Positions 45,932 to 56,624 of a stretch of 64,000 nt of DNA are shown here, in pieces (the stretch's first letter is position 1; every line of letters starts with the position of its first letter). The position numbers and the translations under genes are program-made. Source of the stretch: Procambarus clarkii (Eukaryota > Arthropoda > Malacostraca > Decapoda > Cambaridae); NCBI RefSeq assembly GCF_040958095.1, contig NC_091160.1, forward strand, positions 37,449,610 through 37,513,609, in the 5' to 3' direction. The notes under the pieces were generated by a model. The model saw only the letters and a program-made list of their open reading frames with translations, was not told the origin of the DNA and made no database searches.

Positions 45932-48068
45932 ATCTTTGCACCGACTTCTTATTTGTTAGGACTGGGTACTCCACAATTGCCTGAATCTTGTCTTGCAATG
46001 GGACTATCCTTCCTTGTCCTACCTCATGTCCTAAATACACTATAGTTCCTTTAGCCCAACTACATTTCTTCATATTGACAGTCAAATTAGCATGTTGTAA
46101 CACATTAAACAATTTCCTTAAACTAGACATATGATCTACCCAAGTCTGACTGAAAATTACAATGTCATCCAAATATGCTCTACAGTCTGGGACATCCCTT
46201 AACAAAGAATTCATTAATTTCTGAAACGTGGCTGGAGCATTCCTTAATCCAAAAGGCATGACATTAAACTCGTAAGCTCCATCAGGAGTGATAAATGCTG
46301 TCACTTCCCTTGCAAAATCTGTAAGAGGTATCTGATGATATCCCTTAGATAGGTCCAACTTAGATACAAAGTTAGCATGACCTATAGTATCTATACAATC
46401 TTCCAATAATGGTAAAGGGTAAACATCAACTACAGTTACCTGGTTGAGCTTTCTATAATCCACTACTAATCTCCACTTATTTTCTGGTTTTGGTACTAAC
46501 AGACATGGCGAACTCCAGGAACTCTGACTGGGTCTGATGAATCCATGTCGAAGAAGATAATCAACCTCCTCCTGGATGATACGACGTTTCACGGGTGTCA
46601 CGCGATAAGGGCGCAGCCGAATTGGAGTCACATTTGTCAGGGTGATATCATGCGTAATGAGAGGAGTCTGAGTAGGGACCTCCCAAAACAAGCTAGAAGA
46701 CGCCTCCAAAAGGTCCTGGAACTCCGTTCTCTCCTCATCCTGCAAATGACTCAATTCTTCCCCGGAACTACTGGAATTAGATAAATAATTATTACTATCT
46801 TCTTCAGCAACACTCGACTCTTCAGGAATTACCTCCTCAGCAACACAAGCCACAATACTAGGCCCACAACAAGCCTTCAACCGGTTTACATGTACACTCA
46901 TGGTCTGTCGTTTCTGCTTGGGATGGCAAACCTTGTAAGTCACTTCTCCAAGACGTTTTAATACTTGATATGGTCCTGCAAATTTGTTGGACATAGACGT
47001 ACCCATACGAGGCTTCAAGACCAATACCAAATCTCCTGGCTCAAAAACTCTGAGTTTGGCCTTGAATCTCTGGTCATGCTTCTGCTTCATTACTTCTTGT
47101 TGTTCACCTAGATGTCGTAAGGCCAACTCCCTCGTTCTGGACAGCTTGCTCTTGACATCCGTCAGATAACGCTCACTCTGCCTGGCTGTAACATCTCCTA
47201 ACAATTTCTCATATAACATCTTTAAAGGTCCTCTCCCCTGATGTCCGAAAACCAGCCCGAATGGAGAACAGCCTAGTGCACTGTGCAGTCCATCTCTAGC
47301 CGCAAATAAAACAAATGGCAGATTATCATCCCAATGTCTGGGTGAATCTTCCCCAGTTGCCTTCAACATTTGTTTTAGAGTTTGGTGGAACCGCTCGATT
47401 CCCCCCTGACTCTGAGGATGGTAAGGACTGGAAAAATTGTGTTTTATACCAAAAGTATTACAGAAGTGGGTAAAAGTGGTGGAACAAAAATTACTCCCAT
47501 TATCAGTTTGAATTGTACGGGGCATACCAAATAGTGAGAAAAATCGTTCCAACTGTCTTATAATGGTAGAAGCTCTAATGTTCCGTAAAGCATATGCTTC
47601 AGGGAACCTGGTGGTCATACATAAAATTGTGAATATATACACATTTCCGGATTTGGTACGGGGTAAAGGTCCGACACAATCTAGTACCACATGAGTAAAA
47701 GGCTCCTCTGGCACTACAATAGGGTATAATGGTGCTCGTGGCACAGTTTGATTAGGCTTACCAATAGTTTGACACACAACACAATTGTGGCAATATCTGA
47801 CAACATCCTTTTTAAGTTTTGGCCAATAAAAATGTTTACAGATCTTATGATACATACTGGTAATGCCTTGATGGCCTCCCATCAGGTCATCATGAGCAGC
47901 TTGCAATACCTGTTCCCTATACTCTGTTGGCACAACGAGCTGGGTTCTAGACTCCCAATCATCTGATGAGGGAGTTCCTGGTGGTCTCCATCTTCTCATC
48001 AGACAACGATCTTGAAAATAACAACCCGTACTCTCCTCCAAAGTATCAATAGAGTCGGCTGCTTCTGC
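45932..48068 (-). pseudogene. Pol of Gmr1-like element: integrase then RT (cut by LINE)
   Basis: Numbered from the Met at 48041. The integrase zinc-binding part has H50, H57, C87 and C90. The DD35E core is D121 (VVLDCVG), D180 (IQTDNGSNF) and E216 (SQGGIERFH). A GPY/F module (KFAGPYQVLKRLGEVTYKV) lies at about 353-371. RT follows at about 475-708: LVVDYRKLNQ, KLDLSKGYHQ with D563, MPFGLRNAPATFQ, and YLDD at 623-626. The frame continues openly into the inserted LINE after FMGMC. Integrase lies upstream of RT, the reverse of ordinary Ty3/gypsy. The frame is -1 relative to gag; it overlaps the gag end near 48082. Confidence 0.95.
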
Positions 48069-48079
48069 ATAACACTCAG

Positions 48080-50110
48080 CTAACTGGGATCAGTACTCTG
48101 TAACTTACGCAAGGTCTGGAACTCTGCACCTGGAGCGAGCGGGCAAGGAATTGGTACCTGGGCCACATCTTCCAGACCATCTGGGTCAGAATAAATTAGG
48201 GCTTTGGCACCGGCCTCACTCTCGTCATCCATGTCAGCTAAAAATGTATCTTCAAGGTCCACCTCCACCTTTCTGTCTGAAGGGGTCCTGGCCTCGAGAA
48301 CATCCACCTTGGTAGTAGCAGGACTTACCACATTCTGCTTAGCCATGGATCTGGTCACAACACAGACGGGATAAATTACATCATCCGCATCGGGTTGAGC
48401 CAGTACTGCATCAGGTTTAGTATACATAACAGGACAATCGGTCCCACTAAATTGACACTTGTCAAAATCATTACCTACAATGATATCAATCCCAGGAATG
48501 GGCAACTGCTCACTGACTGCTACAGTGCACCAACATGGTGTAATAGAAGAATTCAGGTTAACCTTAATTAAGGGTACACTCTGTATATGCCCTCCAAGTC
48601 CCTGCAATAACACTACCTCTCCAGTGTCTTCTGTGCTAACATCAGTAAGAACACGGCGAGAAATTAAAGACTGGGAAGCACCAGTGTCCCTTAACAATTG
48701 GACTGATTTCCAGGCTCCACTAGTACATAATAGGGTTCCTGAATGTAGGTATGGATCAAAATTAGTCATCCACTTGGGCTTGACTGGCGCAACATTGGCA
48801 TTAATGGTTTGCAAACCCCTACTCATATTCAGACCAGTTGGTCTTAACTCTGGGTGCAAAGCATAACAGGAATTTACCACATGACCTCTTCTCCTGCAAT
48901 GCGTGCAATATCTGCTAGTGGTCGGAACAGCCGAACCCTCTGCAAGCTTAGGCACTACATTACTTGAGGTTGACAACCCTGGCTTTACAGGAGAAGGGTT
49001 AAGGGGAGTAGGTGAATTAGCTGGTCGAGTTTTGAAAACATTATGGTTAGGAGCATAATTAGTTTTAGCCTTAAAATGACTCATTGGGGCTCTAAAAGGC
49101 CCTTTAGTGAGTAAATCATGCTCATCAACTAGCTTGGCTAATTTGATAAGATCAGTGGTTTGTTTATTTTCAGCCATAAATAAAGCTAATTTCTCTGGTA
49201 GACATCCCACTACTTCCTCAGTTACTATGAGGTCTCTTAAAGTCTCAAACTCTGTAATATTAAGTGCTTTAATCCATCTGTCAAAGTGGTTTAATTTTAC
49301 TCTTACAAAATCAGAAAGAGTCTGGTCATGTGCTCTTTTTAAACTTCTGAACTTTATTCTATGTGCCTCTGGGATCTGCTGGTAAGCATTCAAAATACTT
49401 TGCTGCACAAATTGAAAATCGAAAGAATTCTCAGCCGGCAAAGATGCAAATACCTCTTGGGCTTTACCCTTAAATTGACCTTGTAATATGCTAACCCATT
49501 GATCGACAGGCCAGTTCATGCTGACTGCTAGTTTCTTAAAATGCAAGAAAAATATTTCTGGATCTTCTTCATTAAACTTAGGTAATTCTACATGTTTACT
49601 GTACTTAGAAGAACTATTTGTACTCTCTGGATTATTACTAGTGTTACCCAAACCTGCCGCAATTCTCTGCTGTTCTAACCTGTTATTATTTTCAGCCATA
49701 CTCTGCTGAATTTCTAATTGTTTAGTTTGTTGCTCTGCTAGTTTTAACTGAGCCTCCAACTCAAGGTGTTTTGTCTGGTTCTGCAACTCCAATCTCTGCT
49801 TGTCTGCTTCCAACCTCTGCTTGTCTGCTTCTAACTTAGCCATTTCTAATTCCAACTTTAAGCTTGCCACCTTGTCACTTGACTTCTCTTCTAACTCTCC
49901 CAAACATTCTTCTTCAAGTCTCTCCTCCTCCACCAAGTGTGTGACAATCACTCTTAAAACTTGAGCTTTCAACATCTTACTGGGAATAGCTAGGTTCAAT
50001 CTATCAGCCAGCAATAATAAACCAGACTTCGTTAAGTCTTTAATTTTACCGAAATTGGCCTGATCCACCAGCGAAGCAACCTGATCCTCCATGGTTGGCT
50101 CAATAATCAC
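48080..50110 (-). CDS. gag: Gag-protease of the Gmr1-like element
   Basis: 676 codons, intact. Residues 60-150 form a Gln/Glu/Leu-rich predicted coiled coil (LEADKQRLEADKQRLELQ). Residues 173-335 resemble a retroelement capsid of SCAN-like type (FNEEDPEIFFLHFKKLA, FDRWIKAL, LVDEHDLL). A CCHC knuckle sits at 402-415 (CTHCRRRGHVVNSC). An aspartic protease lies at about 465-560 with catalytic DTGA at 475-478 and IIVGNDF further on. It ends in TAG at 48080-48082, with pol in the -1 frame. It assembles virus-like particles that package the element's RNA. The ATG at 50110 lies about 230 bp after the LTR. Confidence 0.93.
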   Translation of the reverse strand: MIIEPTMEDQVASLVDQANFGKIKDLTKSGLLLLADRLNLAIPSKMLKAQVLRVIVTHLVEEERLEEECLGELEEKSSDKVASLKLELEMAKLEADKQRLEADKQRLELQNQTKHLELEAQLKLAEQQTKQLEIQQSMAENNNRLEQQRIAAGLGNTSNNPESTNSSSKYSKHVELPKFNEEDPEIFFLHFKKLAVSMNWPVDQWVSILQGQFKGKAQEVFASLPAENSFDFQFVQQSILNAYQQIPEAHRIKFRSLKRAHDQTLSDFVRVKLNHFDRWIKALNITEFETLRDLIVTEEVVGCLPEKLALFMAENKQTTDLIKLAKLVDEHDLLTKGPFRAPMSHFKAKTNYAPNHNVFKTRPANSPTPLNPSPVKPGLSTSSNVVPKLAEGSAVPTTSRYCTHCRRRGHVVNSCYALHPELRPTGLNMSRGLQTINANVAPVKPKWMTNFDPYLHSGTLLCTSGAWKSVQLLRDTGASQSLISRRVLTDVSTEDTGEVVLLQGLGGHIQSVPLIKVNLNSSITPCWCTVAVSEQLPIPGIDIIVGNDFDKCQFSGTDCPVMYTKPDAVLAQPDADDVIYPVCVVTRSMAKQNVVSPATTKVDVLEARTPSDRKVEVDLEDTFLADMDDESEAGAKALIYSDPDGLEDVAQVPIPCPLAPGAEFQTLRKLQSTDPS

Positions 50111-50324
50111 AGCTTACACTTAACACAAACTATACTTGGCCCCTGGCACAAGCTGAACACTTACCTCAATCGTGAAGTGTTTAGAACTTTTCACAGCAGC
50201 TTAGTTTGAACAGTCCATTTCACAGGCTGGTTTAGGTTTCACTAGATAATCACAGAGTACCTAGGAATAAGTAGTACTGTTAATTGAACAACTATTTCAG
50301 TGAGTTAAAGTATAATCTATCACT

Positions 50325-50342
50325 CTCCCGGACAGGCCTCCA
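50325..50342 (-). other. Candidate primer-binding site
   Basis: Two bases inside the 5' LTR, on the minus strand, the sequence starts TGGAGGCCTGTCCGGGAG. TGG is the expected complement of a tRNA CCA end at this position. The priming tRNA was not identified. Confidence 0.6.
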
Positions 50343-50344
50343 TG

Positions 50345-51184
50345 TGTCACGACCCTTGAGACTAAATAATGTTCTTCTCCCCACAGTGTAAAGAACAAAT
50401 AAAAATCTGCCATGCCAATAGGTGTCTAGGGGTATAATTAATCACTGTATAAAACGGGAGAACAATATATTTTGCTAAGGGTGACAACTTAACAACAATT
50501 AAATAAATAGTAGCCAGAAATATTTATCAGCATGTAATACTATAGAATGCAAGTAATTATTTGAGACCTGAGCACTATCACCAGAATATGGAGTAAGCCA
50601 TAAATACACTAAAATCGTCTATCCAGATAAACAAATATTTATATGGGCTTAAAATAAACAAAAACCAAGAACTTAGCTTAAACACAACTGCACTCGACCG
50701 CAGCTGCTACTCTACTGCCCAGGACGTGGTCCGCAGGCCCAACGTCGACTAACCGTCTACCCAAACACCAATTAACGTTCGCATGAACATTCTGAACATT
50801 CTATTTACAAAGGTCAGCCCTAACTCCAACATTATTAACTAAGAGTTGTAATTACCGGTCTCACATTCCTTGAAATGTGAGACCGGTCTCACAGCTACCA
50901 CATATGGGAATAAATAAATATAAAACTATAGGCAATTGATTTGCCAACAATCGCCCTGGCCATTCCCAAATATTGTCAAACGCCCACACGGCTAATTTCA
51001 CGTGACATCCACCACCAAAACAAACCTTACACACTCTACCCAGCTATCTATGTTATATATATATAATGTATATATATCTATATACACAAAAATTATACAA
51101 CTGACAGCAATATTTACGTAGAGAAAACAATAACATAATGCGAGGTTCGGGAGAATTGGCAGAATCGTAATAAGATTCGCGACA
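50345..51184 (-). repeat. 5' LTR of the Gmr1-like element
   Basis: 840 bp, TG...CA ends. It carries an 11-bp excess over the other LTR at about 50878-50891, where GTGAGACCGGTCTCAC forms a perfect palindrome. The LTR should hold the element's promoter on the minus strand; TA-rich sequence at 51052-51085 is a possible TATA region. Confidence 0.95.
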
Positions 51185-54100
51185 CCCTCCACCACCACCC
51201 ACCACAACAAAGCTGCCCTCCACCACCACAAAGCTGCCCTCCACCACCACAAAACTGCCCTCCACCACCACCCACCACAACAAAGCTGCCCTCCACCACC
51301 ACAAAGCTGCCCTCCACCACCACCCACCACAACAAAGCTGCCCTCCACCACCACAAAGCTGCCCTCCACCACCACCCACCACAACAAAGCTGCCCTCCAC
51401 CACCACCCACCACAACAAAGCTGCCCTCCACCACCACCCACCACAACAAAGCTGCCCTCCACCACCACAAAGCTGCCCTCCACCACCACAAAGCTGCCCT
51501 CCACCACTACAAAGCTGCCCTCCACCACCACAAAGCTGCCCTCCACCACCACCACAAAGCTGCCCCCACCACAACAAAGCTGCCCTCCACCACCACCACA
51601 AAGCTGCCCTCCACCACAACAAAGCTGCCCTCCACCACAACAAAGCTGCCCTCCACCACCACGACAAAGCTGCCCTCCACCACCACAAAGCTGCCCTCCA
51701 CCACCACCACAAAGCTGCCCTCCACCACCACAAAGCTGCCCTCCACCCCCACCACAAAGCTGCCCTCCTCCACCACCACAAAGCTGCCCTCCACCACCAC
51801 CACAAAGCTGCCCTCCACCACCACAAAGCTGCCCTCCACCACCACCACAAAGCTGCCCTCCTCCACCACCACAAAGCTGCCCTCCACCACCACCACAAAG
51901 CTGCCCTCCACCACTACAAAGCTGTCCTCCACCACCATCACAAAGCTGCCCTCCACCACCACCACAAAGCTGCCCTCCACCACCACAAAGCTGCCCTCCA
52001 CCACCACCACAAAGCTGCCCTCCACCACCACCACAAAGCTGCCCTCCACCACCACCACAAAGCTGCCCTCCACCACCACCACAAAGCTGCCCTCCACCAC
52101 CACCACAAAGCTGCGCTCCACCACCACAAAGCTGCCCTCCACCACCACCACAAAGCTGCCCTCCACCACCACAAAGCTGCCCTCCACCACCACCACAAAG
52201 CTGCCCTCCACCACCACAAAGCTGCCCTCCACCACCACCACAAAGCTGCCCTCCACCACCACCACAAAGCTGCCCTCCACCACCACCAAGCTGCCCTCCA
52301 CCACCACCACAAAGCTGCCCTCCACCACCACCACAAAGCTGCCCTCCACCACCGCCACAAAGCTGCCCTCCACCACCACCACCACAAAGCTGCCCTCCAC
52401 CACCACCACAAAGCTGCCCTCTCCACCAAAAAGCTGCCCTCCACCACCACCACAAAGCTGCCCTCCACCACCTCCACAATGCTGCCCTCCACCACCACAA
52501 AGCTGCCCTCCACCACCACCACAAAGCTGCCCTCCACCACCACCACAAAGCTGCCCTCCACCACCACCACAAAGCTGCCCTCCACCACCACCACAAAGCT
52601 GCCCTCCACCACCACAAAGCTGCCCTCCACCACCACAAAGCTGCCCTCCACCACCACAAAGCTGCCCTCCACCACCACAAAGCTGCCCTCCACCACCACA
52701 AAGCTGCCCTCCACCACCACCACAAAGCTGCCCTCCACCACCACCACAAAGCTGCCCTCCACCACCTACCACAAAGCTGCCCTCCACCACCACCACAAAG
52801 CTGCCCTCCACCACCACCACAAAGCTGCCCTCCACCACCACCACAAAGCTGCCCTCCACCACCACCACAAAGCTGCCCTCCACCACCACCACAAAGCTGC
52901 CCTCCACCACCTCCACAAAGCTGCCCTCCACCACCACAAAGCTGCCCTCCACCACCTCCACAAAGCTGCCCTCCACCACCACAAAGCTGCCCTCCACCAC
53001 CACAAAGCTGCCCTCCACCACCACAAAGCTGCCCTCCACCACCACCACAAAGCTGCCCTCCACCACCACAAAGCTGCCCTCCACCACCACCACAAAGCTG
53101 CCCTCCACCACCACAAAGCTGCCCTCCACCACCACCACAAAGCTGCCCTCCACCACCACCACAAAGCTGCCCTCCACCACCACCACAAAGCTGCCCTCCA
53201 CCACCACCACAAAGCTGTCCTCCACCACCACCACAAAGCTGCCCTCCACCACCACCACAAAGCTGCCCTCCACCACCACCACAAAGCTGCCCTCCACCAC
53301 CACCACAAAGCTGCCCTCCACCACCACAAAGCTGCCCTCCACCACCTCCACAAAGCTGCACTCCACCACCACAAAGCTGCCCTCCATCACCACAAAGCTG
53401 CCCTCCACCACCACCACAAAGCTGCCCTCCACCACCACAAAGCTGCCCTCCACCACCACCACAAAGCTGCCCTCCACCACCACCACAAAGCTGCCCTCCA
53501 CCACCACCACAAAGCTGCCCTCCACCACCACCACAAAGCTGCCCTCCACCACCACCACAAAGCTGCCCTCCACCACCACCACAAAGCTGCCCTCCACCAC
53601 CACCACAAAGCTTCCCTCCACCACCACCACAAAGCTGCCCTCCACCACCACAAAGCTGCCCTCCACCACCACCACAAAGCTGCCCTCCACCACCACAAAG
53701 CTGCCCTCCACCACCACCACAAAGCTGCCCTCCACCACCACCACAAAGCTGCCCTCCACCACCACCACAAAGCTGCCCTCCACCACCACCACAAAGCTGC
53801 ACTCTACCACCACCACAAAGCTGCCCTCCACCACCACCACAAAGCTGCCCTCCTCCACCACCACAAAGCTGCCCTCCACCACCACCACAAAGCTGCCCTC
53901 CACCACCACAAAGCTGCCCTCCACCACCACCACAAAGCTGCCCTCTACCACCACAAAGCTGCCCCCCACCACCACAAAGCTGCCCTCCACCACCACCACA
54001 AAGCTGCCCTCCACCACCTCCACAAAGCTGCCCTCCACCACCACAAAGCTGCCCTCCACCACCACAAAGCTGCCCTCCACCACCACCACAAAGCTGCCCT

Positions 54101-55175
54101 CCACCACCACAAAGCTGCCCTCCACCACCTCCACAAAGCTGCCCTCCACCACCACAAAGCTGCCCTCCACCACCACCACAAAGCTGCCCTCCACCACCAC
54201 AAAGCTGCCCTCCACCACTACCACAAAGCTGCCCTCCACCACTACAAAGCTGTCCTCCACCACCACCACAAAGCTGCCCTCCACCACCACCACAAAGCTG
54301 CCCTCCACCACCACAATGCTGCCCTCCACCACCACCACAAAGCTGCCCTCCACCACCACCACAAAGCTGCCCTCCACCAGCACCACAAAGCTGCCCTCCA
54401 CCACCACCACAAAGCTGCCCTCCACCACCACAAAGCTGCCCTCCACCACCACCACAAAGCTGCCCTCCACCACCACCACAAAGCTGCCCTCCACCACCAC
54501 AAAGCTGCCCTCCACCACCACCACAAAGCTGCCCTCCACCACCACAAAGCTGCCCTCCACCACCACCACCACAAAGCTGCCCTCCACCACCACCACAAAG
54601 CTGCCCTCCACCACCACCACAAAGCTGCCCTCCACCACCACAAAGCTGCCCTCCACCACCACCACAAAGCTGCCCTCCACCACCACCACAAAGCTGCCCT
54701 CCACCACCACCACAAAGCTGCCCTCCACCACCACCACAAAGCTGCCCTCCACCACCACCACAAAGCTGCCCTCCACCACCACCACAAAGCTGCCCTCTCC
54801 ACCACAAAGCTGCCCTCCACCACCACCACAAAGCTGCCCTCCACCACCTCCACAATGCTGCCCTCCACCACCACAAAGCTGCCCTCCACCACCACCACAA
54901 AGCTGCCCTCCACCACCACCACAAAGCTGCCCTCCACCCCCACAAAGCTGCCCTCCACCACCACCACAAAGCTGCCCTCCACCACCACAAAGCTGCCCTC
55001 CACCACCACCACAAAGCTGCCCTCCACCACCACCACAAAGCTGCCCTCCACCACCACAAAGCTGCCCTCCACCACCACCACAAAGCTGCCCTCCACCACC
55101 ACCACAAAGCTGCCCTCCACCACCACCACAAAGCTGCCCTCCACCACCACCACAAAGCTGCTCTCCACCACCAGA
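51185..55175. repeat. 21/24-bp minisatellite, right segment (about 4 kb)
   Basis: Roughly 170 units of CAAAGCTGCCCTCCACCAC, with or without an extra CAC. Unit lengths are 21 or 24 bp, with 33-bp variants near 51185-51480 matching those at 38175-38256. All unit lengths are multiples of three and contain no stop, so several frames stay open over more than 1,000 codons (for example WWWRAALW, GGGGQLC, VVVEGSF, HHHKAAL). These are not genes. Confidence 0.97.
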
Positions 55176-55184
55176 AGGCAGCAC

Positions 55185-55327
55185 CCGTCCTCCCGTCCAG
55201 AGACACCAACCGGCCAAACCTCAGTGTCTCACCAGCCTCCACCGCGGACGGACGTGTACGTACAACGCTCCTTAAGCTTTAATTATCTTGGGGTCCCGTT
55301 AGCGCTTAGGTCTCCTGCTGCTTAAAG
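55185..55327 (+). pseudogene. Possible LINE RT, part 3 (after the minisatellite)
   Basis: Immediately after the array the plus strand reads TDVYVQRSLSFNYLGVPLA and then a stop. YLG is the position expected downstream of the N..KT block at 37866-38018. The minisatellite would then have expanded inside the RT frame. Short and diverged, so tentative. Confidence 0.45.
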
Positions 55328-55440
55328 GGATCTTTTATCATCAAGGTATTTGGTAAATGCATCTTTATTATTTAATTATATATAAAAATTTAACTACAAA
55401 AGTTGACAAAGCTCCATATATATCAGCATATTTACTCCAG

Positions 55441-55442
<2 letters not shown>

Positions 55443-55500
<58 letters not shown>
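55443..55500. repeat. (AT)n microsatellite
   Basis: A pure AT tract on the left flank of the solo LTR. Confidence 0.95.
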
Positions 55501-56524
<1,024 letters not shown>

Positions 56525-56624
56525 AATTTTGCCTGCATACGCCTATAGGACTTTCAACTTAAACCAGAGTACAGATTTAGTTTTTGACTTGAAGTACTTT
56601 CAAACGTAAGCTGTGATTAATTAC

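Larger units (their letters stand above)
38257..51184 (-). mobile_element. Gmr1-like Ty3/gypsy LTR retrotransposon (nested LINE inside)
   Basis: Two near-identical LTRs (38257-39085 and 50345-51184) bound a minus-strand gag-pol. The TSD CCCTC is at 38252-38256 and 51185-51189. Order on the minus strand is LTR, PBS, gag with CCHC, protease DTGA, integrase, RT, RNase H, LTR. Integrase precedes RT, unlike ordinary Ty3/gypsy elements. Without the inserted LINE and one TSD copy it is about 6.7 kb. No envelope-like ORF is present. The LTRs differ by about five substitutions and one 11-bp indel by eye, so the insertion is young. Confidence 0.93.

Noticed and set aside
50998-55325. Very long open frames (up to 1,414 codons) of Trp/Arg/Ala/Leu, Gly/Gln/Cys, Val/Glu/Ser or His/Lys/Ala repeats
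   Set aside because: They are six-frame readings of a stop-free 21/24-bp minisatellite. Several frames are open on both strands at once and none has a domain.
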